Shown: positions 32,870-44,832 of the stretch, in pieces
Layout: every line of letters begins with the position of its first letter
Numbering within the stretch: position 1 is the stretch's first letter
NCBI GenBank assembly: GCA_000442125.1
Contig: KE546968.1
Coordinates: 1,205,932-1,269,931, forward strand
Direction of reading: 5' to 3'
Source: Opeltia flavorubescens
Lineage: Eukaryota > Ascomycota > Lecanoromycetes > Teloschistales > Teloschistaceae
Length of the DNA stretch: 64,000 bases
The notes under the pieces: generated by a model
Database searches by the model: none
The model's input: only the letters and a program-made list of their open reading frames with translations
Told to the model about the DNA's origin: nothing
Made by a program: the position numbers and the translations under genes

Positions 32870-35800
32870 ATGGCTCCAGCAAACCCCCAGAGGGTCACCA
32901 AAGGAGGTCCTGCCATTCTCATCCCAATTGATGATGACCGGAGCAAAAAAGAGCATCAACGACATCAGCATGCTCAGTATGCCAATGGATACGCCCGATC
33001 TAACGGGCATGTTCCTTCCCGGACGTCTCGCCTGCCAAGGCTCTTGAATGTTGATGAAGCATTGCAGTATTCGCCCTTCTCTTCGATAACTCCTTTCAAT
33101 CCTGGTAGGGCATTCTGCACCCTCTCTAGAGCATACAGCTCATCGCTAATGGCTCGAAGACATTATACCTCTACCTCATGCCAATATATCTGGCTCTGGC
33201 CCATTGTTTCCATCAGCAACTGACCAAGAGAGAGCACGCCGATCGCTGCACGTACTGGACACTGATATTGCCCGTACCCATGGCAGTTCCACATTAGTAA
33301 AACATGCCTTGAGTACGGTCAAAGGCTATCTTGACCAAAATAACACGACCGATTTGTAAGGCCATGTCACTTAACGCCTACTAGCAATCCGAATTGACCC
33401 AAATAGTAATTTCAAAAAACCCCAACTTTTTGGAACTAGCCAGCCCAATGGCCATACGTTTCATCAACGTGACGAACGGACCAGCGATACCACTCTTGGC
33501 CCTTTCTCAACCATGCTTCTCAATTCTACCCAATTGGACAACAGATGTGAGTTCTTTGCACGCTTGTTCATCGCTTTGCTAACATTCAGCCTTTTATAGT
33601 CTCTGCTGTTGCCAGCCCTGACTTCTCGAGTCCAATACACAACGCAAGTGGGAAAAAAATAGAAAGAGAGCGGAGCTTGCTGTCGACGCAAGCGAGTAGA
33701 GAACCAATCACGCCAGCTGCTCCAAAGATGGCTCAATCTAATCAAACGGCGTTCGAAAGAAACTCCCAATGCATTATCGATGATACTCACGCTATGAATG
33801 TTAAAGTCTTTGATCAAGTGCCTGTTGTGCTGATCCCTCCGCTGTCGGCCGAGACTCGTCCTAGTGAGTACGTAACGTTCAAAGATGGCCACACTCCGAG
33901 TCCTCAAAAGAAAGAACAGCTAGAGATGCCTTCAAAGGTAGATCACTCTGTACAAACGAGAGACCAGAGAGCGCTCACGGATCTTGCTTCTAATAACCTT
34001 TGCGCGCTCATCGAAACCATTTTTGAGGCTGAGGAACAAGCTGACTTGGATGCTCCTCATACTTCCTTGACTGAGCTCGATGTACATTTTATGACCAACG
34101 AACTAGATGATGGTCAGGTCCGGACACTGGCACCTGCAACGTTGAACAAGCTCGACACAACTTTACAAAATGTAATAGGTGCTGGTAGGATTGGCGATGT
34201 TCAGGTCAACGATGCACGCCGTCTACAGAATCTGTGTGAAAAGACTTTGGCAGGCGTGCAATCGTCAGACTTATCGATCGACACTGCATGGAATAGCGAT
34301 GAGTTCTCTGTCTGGATCCAGCGAGCAGCTTTTGCAGAAATTGCACTACGATCCGCACGAACCGTTGTGAGAATCATGACTGGCTTTCGGGATGATAAGA
34401 TAATTTGTTCTGAAGAGACGTTGCAAAATGTGATTGATCTTCTTAATAAGGTCTTGACATCCTGTATCATTCCAATCGTTGAGATCCGGCCGAAGGACGC
34501 TGGGTCCGAGCTCTTTGACCTGGCTTCTGCTTACCGGAAGGAGATTGGACAGCTTCTATATCATGCAAATAAATTAATGAGGATGCTTGTGGAAATCCTC
34601 GAGGAGGTGGACATTGCCGAAGCAATAGTCACCGCTCTTGAGTTTTCAGCTATTCGAATCCTGTTCGTGGAGAATGCGCAGAACGAAAAAGAGTCTGTCA
34701 TGGGTACCCAGAAGTTTGAGGGTCTGCGTCGTACTGCCATGGATATCATCTCTGGAATATTTTCCAAGTACCCGGAACAAAGGGCATTCATCTTTGATGA
34801 GATTCTGACTTCTTTACAGAAGTTGCCCACCAAGGGACTGAAAGCTCGTCAGTACAAGCTTTCGGATGGCACAGGTATTCAGCTCGTATCTGCCCTAATC
34901 ATGCGCCTTATTCAGACCAGCGCAGCTCCGGCGAAGGACCCAGCAAACATTGCCAGTTCTTCCGACTCGAAATTTCGGCATCAAGGAAAATCACATGACG
35001 GAGCGTCGGATACGGAGCAGGAATCATCTTCTGGAAGGGCAAATGGCCGTGACGCATCAGAAGGCCTTTCTGACGGTGCAGACGATAAAAATGGTCAAAG
35101 TGCAAGCCGACGCCTTGCAAAAGAAGTCAATGCTCTTAACGATCACGCTGCAAAAGATGCCCAATATGTAGTGCGGTACTTCGTTCAACGAGCGATGACG
35201 GCGTCAAAATCTGGAGATCAGCCTTACAGACATCTGTTGGATATGTTTACAGATGATCTGATCATGGTATTGGGTAATCCTGAATGGCCAGCCGCAGAAA
35301 TGTTGCTCCGAGCATTGATGGTATCCATGATGAGGATCACGGAGAATAAATCTACGGCTCCTGCGAAAAATATGGCCTTGGAACTCTTGGGAACAATGGG
35401 CTCTGCCATATCCGAATTGGTCGCCAGTACGCAATCCTGCGCTAGAAGTATTGAAAGTCAAGATTCTCCATCCAGTGGTTATCTTCGGCAACTATTCGAT
35501 GACTATTTGGATGGAAGCCTAGATAGCACAGAGCTGACGAATTGGGACGGTCCGTACCGCATGGTGATGGAGTACCTAAAATCCGTTGATTCGGAGAGTC
35601 TGCCCACCCTGAATGCACAGCTCTATTATCTTACGCAGTGGGCGAGAGGGGTCACTTTGACTGGGCCTTCAGCAGACTCTAAAAGTGAATTCTTGGTCTG
35701 CCAGCTTCAAAAGATGGTCCGTGACAGAATCTGGGATCCGTCAGAGTGAGTTCNGCTATCTGAGCGTGTGTTGATACTTGAAGAATCAGGCTAATGCGCT

Positions 35801-38669
35801 GGATAGTAGTTCAGACCCGGTGACCAAGGGGCAATGTCGCCTCGCTTATGCGCTGACCGTCTTAAACATGAACTTTTGTCGTCAATTCGATTCTATCTTC
35901 AAGATTTTGCTCGATTCTATCACCAGTGAACAGACGACCGTCAGAACAAGGAGTCTTAAGAGTGTAACACAAATGCTCGAGAAGGACCCTTCGTTGTTAG
36001 ATCGGGCTAGAAATGTGAAGGGTTTGCTGATTCAATGTGCGGGAGACGCTTCGCCGATGGTTCGGGACTCCACCTTGATGTTAATTGGCAAGTGTATCCA
36101 GCAAAAAGCGGCGCTCGAGCAAGACTTCTTCAAACCGATAGTGTCGCTCGCGAACGATCCTACGGTTAGTGTAAGGAAACGGTCGATGAAACTTCTTAAA
36201 GACTTATTCGCCAACAACAAACGAAAAGAAGCGAAGAAGATCATTGGGGAGTGTCTTCTCCAGAGAACTGATGATATTGACAAAGCTACTTCGGAGTTGG
36301 CCATACAAATATTAGAAGAACTCTGGTTGTCGCCATTTTGGAGGTTTTTTGGCGCAGCTGACGATATTCCTATTCAGACTACAATCGCCTTGAAAGAGCA
36401 AATGGATCTCATCATTACTTTGGCCCAGGGCAGTGATAAAGTGTGCTCTGCCATGGTCTCATTATTTTACACCCTATTGAACGCCAACTGGAAGAGTGCC
36501 GAATCGAACAGCAAAGTGTGCCAGAAGCTCGTCTCTATCGCTTTCGAAAGCATTATTGACACAGACACACGGACCGATGGTATTGAGCAAAAGCACATTG
36601 TACAGTCACTCACAGTCTTCGCAAAGGCCTCTCCGCGCCTATTCAACGCCGAGCAGCTACAGTACCTCCAGCCGTACATTTCAAATCTCTCGAATCCTGA
36701 TGACTTCAGCTTGCTGAGGTCCGTCGTCGTCATATTTCGTTATGTCCTGCCTACAGTGCCTTCAGTGCAACAAAGTCTTCTCTTTGAAGTGCAACAAGCC
36801 CTGTTCACTAATGTGTCCAAACTGGGCAAGATGGAATTGAGTGAAGTAGCAGCTTGCCTATGGACAATGAATGGCGTCCTCAAGAACCCAGAGCGATTGG
36901 TCAGATTGGTAGCTTCGGTCATCAAGGCTCTACAAAAGCTTCAATCCAAGGATCTTTCCGATCCGAATGGGAAGGAAGACCTCAGACGTGTTCGAAAATA
37001 CATTCAGATTGCCGGCGCTTTTGGCAAGCATTGTGATTTCGAAGGTCAAGTAGCCGAATTTCGACGCATGTTTCCTTCCTGGAAAGGCACATCGGTCTCT
37101 GGGATGATTGTCGACTCCATCGGGTCGTTTGCAAGTAACAAGCAGCCTCTACCACTACGGGTCGACGCCCTGAATGGCATTGGTTTAATCTGTCAATCAT
37201 CACCGCTTTTGTTCAATCAAGTCCAGATCAGCGACGTCTTTCAACAAGCTCTTGTCGGAGGAAACCCCGATCTTCAGAATATCGTTCTCTCAAACTTTCG
37301 AGACTTCTTTGCCATGCAAGAGACTCAAGCTGCCAGCAAGACTGAGACAGCTCAGGTGGACGGTGTTGCTGTGGCCAATGCGAATGGCCAATTGGGTGGA
37401 TCGATGAAAGCTAGTGAGAGTGACGGGGCGTCGGCGCTAATTGCGCAGCGCTTTCTCCATAACATTCTCGATATTGCGTTGGCTAGCCAAGATGCATCTG
37501 CCTTGACGGCAACGCAGGTGATCGCAAGTATAAACCGGCAAGGTCTAGTACATCCCAAAGAGTCAGGGCCCGCTTTGGTTGCTTTGGAGACATCTTCCAA
37601 CCCGGCCATTGCCGACATCGCGTTCCATGCACACAGTGATCTACACCTTCAGCACGAGAGCATGTTCGAGCGAGAGTATATGAGAGCCATTGTCGAAGCT
37701 TATCGCTATCAGAAAGACGTTGTACAAGAACCACTCGGGTTCAAGTCATCACCATTTGTGTCTAAGCTTCATCCGATGTTCGAGATCATAAAGAGCAGTA
37801 AGGGCAAGTATCAGAAAAAGTTTATCAGCAATTATTGCTCGAAGATTGACTTTGATGTGGAGAAGCTAGATTTAGGCGGTGATGTGCCTGCCAGTCTGCA
37901 ATTCTCGCGATTCCTCATCGAAAACTTGGCCTTTTTCGATTACGGACGGGTGGATGAACTACTTCATGCTATCGGATGTATGGAAAAGATCGTAGCAGAC
38001 GTAGGTTCTAGCATTGCGCACAGCATCAATACCGAGGTTTTCCAAGTAAGGGTGGATACAATCCTAGGGGACGCGGTGGCAGCCGGCACAGATACGGAGC
38101 AAACAATGAACCAGCAAGTAGTAGTCGCCCACGACATTGCGCCAATTCGATTACGTCAATTGACGACGGCTTCGATTATTCTATCCTGCCTTTGGGAGGC
38201 TAGAACATTCCTACGACGACTCTATGGGCTGAATGCAAGCCAGCAACGCCGAGAGAGCAAAGGCAATGGAAAGACGCGGGATATGAACAGAATTCCGACC
38301 AAGAGCAACGGTGTCACTGGAGAAAAATTGGTAGCAGCGATTGCTGCCAAGATAGGGTCGCTAAACGGTCAAGAAGGTATGCTGAAGCAATGTCAAGAAT
38401 TCGTTGACCTGCTCTCGATCGATCATGAATTCAAGGTGGCTGCGGAGGGGGACGAAGAAGGCGCGATTCGACCATGGACCCCAAGCGGAGACGAGGCAGA
38501 TGTGCCGATGCCAAACAGTGGTGGGTCTAGAGGCCCTGTGAAGAGAAAGCGATTGTCATCGGCAGCAAGCACTCCACAAAAGAAGCGGGGACGGCCTGCT
38601 CTAGGGCGCAGGAAGAGCAGCCGGAAGAGCATGAACGAAGATGAGGATGAGGACGAAGAGTGGGAATAA
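32870..38669 (+). CDS. scc2: Cohesin loader SCC2 / Nipped-B
   Basis: Model: exons 32870-33104, 33160-33355, 33407-33546, 33600-35745 and 35807-38669, 1859 residues. Scc2, with Scc4, loads cohesin onto chromatin and stimulates its ATPase. The N-terminus has the conserved ALQYSPFSSITPFNPD stretch and IIPLP, likely part of the Scc4-binding region. The rest is a HEAT-repeat hook: RARNVKGLLIQCAGDASPMV, RDSTLMLIGKCI, VSVRKRSMKLLKDLF and the C-terminal Nipped-B block (LPLRVDALNGIGLICQSSPL, then LLFNQ). It ends in an acidic/basic tail with KRKRLSSAAS, KKRGRPALGRRKSSRKS and DEDEDEDEEWE. An ambiguous base (n at 35754) lies in the last intron. The small exons 2-4 are supported only by phase and family-like sequence; the two large exons are secure. 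Confidence 0.93.
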
Positions 38670-40499
38670 TGATGCTCCCAATTTTTGCTGACGCAATTTG
38701 ACGACTGGGTCCGGCGCAAGCAGACGGAGTGGGCGTAGTGCAGGATCTAATGCAGGACGAGCTTTCAGCATTATCGTACACTCGCATTGCATTGCATCTC
38801 GAGAACAAAGAACACAAGACGGCGTTTTTGGCAGGATGATGGAAGATACCCCAATTTGCTTCGGTGGCTATTTCGAACCTACATAGAACTGTTTATCTAA
38901 TCCTTGATTATTGCTCCAATGTACCCTGGTTCCTGAATAATGACAGAAATGCGATTCGAGGTTACATCAATCCGCACATTGCGGGCAAATGGAGTGATTA
39001 TTTCTATTTGTAAAAGAGAGTATTCTGGTAGGAAAGATGCTTGTCCATGCATTAGTCATGTCTTGACCCTGCGTTTATGTGCCTGCTTCTAGGCTGAAAG
39101 GCCGGCTCGTTGGGAGAAGGAGATTTTGGGATTCTGGAGCAGGATGACTTCACGCGAGGTTCATCAGGGTCCATTTCTCAGGGCTGAATAAGCGGAAAGT
39201 GCCGGTAGGACCTGCCGCCTTCCTCACCAATAATCCTTGTCCGACTTCATCATTGGCCAAACCTACTTTTGACGTCTCCACACCACCATCTTAACTTTTC
39301 CTTCTCTTCCATATTCCTGTTTCCAGAGATTCTGTTGGTCGTGGATCTTCCAACCGATCCGGACCTCTGGGAGCTTCGGACTGCCCTGATTTGCCGGTAC
39401 CTTGGCGTAGGGCGCGCCATTCGACCGCCTCATGCAGGAACACGACTTTTTCCCTCACGGTCCGTCACTTACTCCCGGATAGGGCTCCGTCCCAATTCAG
39501 TCGGCTGTACCTGGATTGTTCTTCTTCCATTTCATTATTCAATTCACAAATTTGGCATGGATGTACTATTGTTACAAGTGTTAGAAAAAGAGATGGTGTA
39601 GAGCCAGCCAACACTGAAACTACCAGCGTCACCCTCCATCCTGTTTGCTCCACATCTCAAGGTCATGTCATGTTGATGTACGTGGCAGATGTTCCTTGCG
39701 CCGCTCTTCTGCAACGAATCAAAACAACCTTTGCGAAAGAGATCTGGTTGGCTCGCGCACCCACACATTCGCTCCCTCTTCCCCCCTCCTTCTGCGCGCA
39801 TTCTCCATTGGGTCCTCGCATCTGTTTTTGACAATGTTGAACGAGGGACATGATCTAGGTCAACTGGCTTCCTGAGTTGGAGAGTATCGACCGCGACGAA
39901 CTCTTGCCCTTTGCTGGGATATGCTATGCCACGCATCAGCCCAGCTACGGATTACCGCAAGCCTTCCACTCCGCCAGCCGGGTGCCTTCTCTAGATTCCC
40001 TTAGTCTACCGTTGTGTGTCGTCCGAGTCATCGTAGTTTCCTTCTTTTAGCCAATGGCTATTTAGCCATGCCGTTTTCACCGCTCGTTTATTCTTGTCCC
40101 GTCTGTTTCCGTGGACCGCTATGCGTGCTTTTCGCATTTATATTGGGCCCATCTGCTCATTCCAACCCTTTTCCTTTTGCGCTCATCTTCCTTGGACGAA
40201 CTTCGCTGTCCCCTTGACTTGTTGAGTACCTTTCACACTCCTTGTGGTCGCTGGTGACTACTTAAGCCCATTCGAGCTCCACTCATCTTTGTCTCATCAT
40301 CAATCTATTCAATCATTCTGATCAATCACCATCCTTTGCACTCTGTATCCAAAGAGTCTCTTTGACAATCATTCATTCGAACGATTTGCCAGCAAGTCGT
40401 TCATATCATTATATCAATAGCGCTTATCTGCTCTCGTTGGAAATCCATTCCTTCAGCCTCTTCTGTCAAAGCTAGAACATAGCAGTCAATATATCAAGT
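38670..40499. other. Long 1.8-kb upstream region of the secreted-protein gene
   Basis: No gene is supported; several open frames overlap on both strands without motifs. The last 250 bp before 40500 are pyrimidine-rich with repeated TCATCA/CAATCA words, as in 5' leaders of strongly expressed fungal genes. The length and leader suggest a regulated, highly expressed downstream gene; this is inference. Confidence 0.5.
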
Positions 40500-41243
40500 A
40501 TGCGCTCATTCGCAATCCTCACGGCAGTCGCCGCCTTTGTTTCCGCCATCTTGGCGCAGGACACCCAGGGTGTCTCCACTTATAGTCCTGGCGACCCTCT
40601 CATTAACATCAAAAATACCTCACCAACTAAGACTCATGTCTACAAGGTTGAGGGCAATGGTGACAATCCACTCACCGCTTATGGTGCCGGTAGCGGCTCC
40701 CTCCCAATGGTGACCGTCCTCCCTGGTCAAACCATTCATTTCCAGGTTGGCGAGGGCTTCATTGGCGCATTCACTGCTGACCGCGGCGCTGGCACCCGTT
40801 TCGAAGTCAATTTCCGCGGCGACGCTCCTGGTGATTACAAGACATGGTACAACAGTGACATGGAGTTCGGCATGAGCGATACCACACTCGGTCCCACCCA
40901 TGGCAACAAGCAAATCAACGGACATGAATCCCTTGCCGGTGAACAAGATTGCCTTGCCAAAGCGAACTCTGCCTGGGGTTCCGTCGATGAAAGCACCCAA
41001 CGCCAACTTCTCGACACGGGATACCTCGAGGGATCGATTGGCGGCGACGGTGCTCTCACTGCGGTTCACATGGACAAGGGGGCAGACAGCAGCGTCGTCG
41101 ATTTCTTCCAGAATGTTGCCCAACTGAACTCGTACGTCAGCCCAGGGAGTGTGGCTGGTCAGGACGGCGACCGTGCCGCTGTCACAGCCAACGCGTTTTC
41201 GTGGAGCGTCGCCACCAAGGATTTGACCATCACCGGTTACTAA
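40500..41243 (+). CDS. Orphan secreted protein, 247 residues
   Basis: An intronless gene. A signal peptide is clear (MRSFAILTAVAAFVSAILAQ), with cleavage probably near residue 19-20. The mature chain is Gly/Ser/Asp-rich and looks beta-sheet-like: INIKNTSPTKTHVYKVEGNG, then LPMVTVLPGQTIHFQVGEGF, IGAFTADRGAGTRFEVNF and YKTWYNSDMEFGMSDTTLGP. Only one cysteine is present (EQDCLAK), so it is not a cysteine-rich effector, and it has no GPI tail. I do not recognise the family. The first half, with paired strands and a VxPGQT turn, recalls thaumatin-like or other beta-sandwich wall proteins, but the disulfides of those families are absent. It may be an abundant extracellular or spore protein; that is inference from the leader and composition. 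Confidence 0.8.
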   Translation: MRSFAILTAVAAFVSAILAQDTQGVSTYSPGDPLINIKNTSPTKTHVYKVEGNGDNPLTAYGAGSGSLPMVTVLPGQTIHFQVGEGFIGAFTADRGAGTRFEVNFRGDAPGDYKTWYNSDMEFGMSDTTLGPTHGNKQINGHESLAGEQDCLAKANSAWGSVDESTQRQLLDTGYLEGSIGGDGALTAVHMDKGADSSVVDFFQNVAQLNSYVSPGSVAGQDGDRAAVTANAFSWSVATKDLTITGY

Positions 41244-42137
41244 ATCTACCCCCGCGGGACACGACAATCGTTATCCTTTTTGTTATTTCTCTACGAAAAA
41301 TCATGTAACGACCTCATGGTGGATTGGTGAATTTTTGTTTTTCCTATCTCAGCTTCATAGACTTTCGTTCACCCCCTTCACCAAGTTCGCTTCTTCGCAA
41401 AATTTCCTGCGTGCTGGCTATCTGGCTGGCCGCAGTAGTGGTCTCCGGTGCAGAAGGGCTCGCACTCGCTTGAGTCCTTCGTACGGTTCCGGAGCCTTGC
41501 ACATAAAATTTTTCAGGGAAATGGGATGCGTATATATAGACTGGTTGAAATTTTGCAATTGGTGGGCAAATATCCCCACGAAACTTGGAATACCCACCGG
41601 CGTGTTTGGCTAGAACGGGGGAATCTCACGAGTCTTTGGCCAAAAAGAATTCTAGCTAGACCACGAGAACGTGGGAATTCAATCACCTACCTTTCGTTAC
41701 TTCGGTCTCTCACGCCTATGATGCTCGTGACGTTGATGATTGCTTCTTTACAATGCCGCACTGGCGATGAAGTAGTTTGTTAAGCTCGGATGTTCTTTTT
41801 TCTTGCTCACTGGGCTTCCTTTTTAGATGGTCGTCGATTTAGAGGTGTTTCGATATGATAAGATCCGTGAAAACACTAAACCATTCAGTCCCTTCATCAC
41901 GTGTCATTTGAGTTCACACAACATCAATAAGAATTTCCCATCAAGTATGATGGCGTAATGGGTCGAATTCATCAGTACTGTTGTAACATTACTGTCCTAC
42001 AAGTCATAATGTTTACAGGAGCTTCTGAACAGCTGGTATGGAATACTCTATATATACGGTGGAGGCAACTACTAATCCCGTCTTCCCATGTCCTGTCTAT
42101 TGACAAGTCCTTCCTTTCTGTTCTCGCATCTAACCCA
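41244..42137. other. Intergenic 0.9 kb, tail-to-tail, nothing recognised
   Basis: The 3' flanks of the secreted-protein gene and NDE1. A few short frames (up to 111 codons) lack motifs. No RNA gene or repeat seen. Confidence 0.55.
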
Positions 42138-44444
42138 CTATCGTGTCGGCTCCGTAGGATCTCAGTAATGCATCAAATCTATCACACACGCACATATCGT
42201 CAGCTATACCATCTTCTCCACCATATCAAGAAAAGGGGAAAGGTACAAATGGAAACAAAATCTTACCTCTTCCGAACATAGCCCTCTTACTCCAATCCAT
42301 AGCCAGCAACACCCTCGTCCGGAAACTCACGCTCTGCGCGAAATACACACTCCTCCAGAGATACACAGCCAGTAAGCCGCCGCTGAAGCTCAACCCGTTG
42401 AAGTCAAATACAGCCGAGTTGCCGATATAAGCCAAACTGCCCATATGCTTGTACTCGAAAGCTTTGTACGCCATATCATCCAGATCCCCGTAATCCATCT
42501 CATTCGCTTGCATCCCCGGCGCCGCTTGCGCAAGCTTATTCAGTTTTCGGCCAAGGTACTGGCCCTGCTGGTGCGCTCTCTGGGCCGTGGCAGGTAAGCT
42601 CGTCAACTTGCTATCGATCTGCAGCAAGAGCTCGCGGAGTTCGGCGAAATCCAATGTCCCGCTCTTGTCCTTGTCGTACTGTTCGAATAACCTGTCCAGC
42701 CTGCGTAGATGGTCGGAAGCTTGTGGGAAACGCTTCTTGACGCGCTGGGCGACGCCTCGCCATTCGTTGAACGTGATGACCATCTTCTCCGGGTCTTTGC
42801 CCTTTTCGTAGGCGAGAGTGCGGAGGAAGGAGACGAGGTTGTCGGCGACGTTGTTTTGCACGGTGGAGCAGTCGCCAATAGCGTAGACAGAGCCGAGAGG
42901 AGCACCGTTAAGGCGGAGGTGGGTGTCGGTTTCGAGGGCGTGGCGATTGTTTTGGTTTTCGAGTTTGGCAGCAATGCGTTTGCAGAATTCGGTTTGGGCT
43001 GAAAGAAGAGAAGAAGAGACGACTTTGTCAGTGGGGGAGATACTCGAAAAGATCGCAGGAGAGGAGGACATACCGACACCGGTAGACCAAAGGCAGAAAC
43101 CCATGGGCAGCTCCTTGGTAACGGTTTCTCCCTTTTCACCTTTCTGTGTAAAAAGGATCTTGTCTGGTCGTACTTCCTTGACCCTAGAATTAGTGAGGAC
43201 TTCGACTTGGTCGTGTGCGAATCGCTCTTCGGCGTATTTTGACAGCGCTTCATCGTAGGTGTTCAGGATGTGGCCCCTACTCTGTATGACGTGTACAGAG
43301 ATCTCGTTTCGGAGAATCTTGGGAAAGGATTTCCCCAAATCTTCATTGAGCAAATCAAACAACTCCGCCGCAAATTCGACGCCCGTTGGTCCACCACCAG
43401 AGACGACAAATGATAGCAGCCGTCTCCGCTCCTCGTCGCTTGTTGTCGGCAGACATGCGTGCTCAAGATTCTGCAACACCTTGTTCCTGATCTGCCTTGC
43501 ATCTTCTATGTCCTTGAGAAAGTAGCAATTCTCCAAGCCCTTTACACCATGGGCATTGGTGGTTGATCCTACGTAATCTTAGCAATGTAAAACGCTATTC
43601 GGCTCAGGCATGTCTCACCGACACCAATCACAAGCTTATCATACGGAAGATAAAAGTGTTTCTCTTCGCCGCTTGCATCGGTCTGCTTGACCTCAAGCAA
43701 TCTTTCAGAAAGCTCCACTTCAACTGCCTCGGCTCGTAGGAAATGTCCCTTTACTCTTTGTACAATGCGCCTTATCGGTTCTACCAACGATCGCAATTCC
43801 AGCGTGCCAACGGTGGCAGAAGGTAGCATAGGCGTGAACAGGAAGTAATTGACAGGAGACACGACCGTGATGTGGTAATCTTCGGGGTGCAGCTGTTTGA
43901 GCAAGGCAACGCTTCCCCATCCACTCCCAAGAATAACCAACTTTGGCTTGTGTTTTGCGCGGGTGTTCTCGGGGCAATCGTCATCGTCAACTAATGTGTC
44001 CGCGATGGGCAGGTTTTTGGGTCCCCCTCGTTTAGGGAAGAGCGCTTCTTTGGAAACAGGGATATCCGTGTACGAAAGATCTTCTCGGTAGGTTGAGGCA
44101 TCGTAGATGAAGAAGGCTACAACAAGACCGCCAGCGACAAGTATGAAGCCTCCGGTATAAGCGAAAAAGCGGTAGAAGAATCGAAACACAGGACCACGGC
44201 GAGTAGGAAGGGCTTTTGTAGATATTGGGCGGAGAAAGCGAGGCCTGAAGGGACTGTGGGGAATGGATCGAGAAGATGACTTTAAGTATTCACTCCATTG
44301 GCAATCGCTCTGTCCGCGACCTCTGGTAAACAGCTTGCGATATGTATCTCGTTGGCGATATAGCGGCCGTATCTGTAGTCTTGGTTGATAAGCAGATTGT
44401 GGAGTCGAGCGGGCTAGGGCTCGACAATGGCCAATGCGTATCAT
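42138..44444 (-). CDS. nde1: EF-hand external NADH dehydrogenase (NDE1 type)
   Basis: Model: complement of 42138-42160, 42267-42998, 43074-43568 and 43619-44444, 691 residues. Type II dehydrogenases oxidise NAD(P)H at the outer face of the inner mitochondrial membrane without pumping protons. The N-terminus is basic and mitochondrial, followed by a membrane helix at about 97-113 (TGGFILVAGGLVVAFFIYDA). FAD site: LVILGSGWGS at 169-178. NADH site: FVVSGGGPTGVEFAAELF near 330. A calcium-binding EF-hand is inserted near 549-560 (YDKDKSGTLDFAEL), as in Neurospora NDE1 and plant NDB enzymes. The C-terminus has the membrane-anchoring GGLLAVYLWRSVYFAQSVSF. The 75-nt intron 42999-43073 has no in-frame stop; it is removed because WSTGVAQTEFCKRIA matches the family. 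Confidence 0.94.
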
Positions 44445-44832
44445 AATCCAGGTTGAAGGCGCCGATTGAATGCGGACAAGGGAGAGATCTATGAGGGCGC
44501 CACTGACATGAGGTGAGAAAGATGGAAAGATGGAGAGGATAATCAGTTTCTAGTAGTGAGTAAAGTTGATAAAGCTTGTCCCAGGAAGCTACGTCACCGC
44601 ACCACACAGAGTCTCCGAGGAAGCTCTTACGCCGATTTAAAAGAACCGATTTTGCTCTTCGTTACTGTGGTCTGGCCACAGAAGCCTCCAAACTGCACGA
44701 AACATGGCCAAGATGCTCTGAGAGACAATGCACTGCACGCTCCGAGTAGTCTTTTTCACTGGCTGGAAAATCTCGAACTAGGAGCTACTCCAAGGTCCCG
44801 TCAGTCCAGAAACATAGCTCACCATAATCGAA
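44445..44832. promoter_or_regulatory. Divergent promoter, NDE1 / URB1
   Basis: A 388-bp interval between opposing starts. No specific element could be assigned. Confidence 0.45.

Noticed and set aside
39269-39936. Overlapping frames of 110-146 codons on both strands upstream of the secreted-protein gene
   Set aside because: They overlap each other in opposite senses, lack domains and have low-quality composition.
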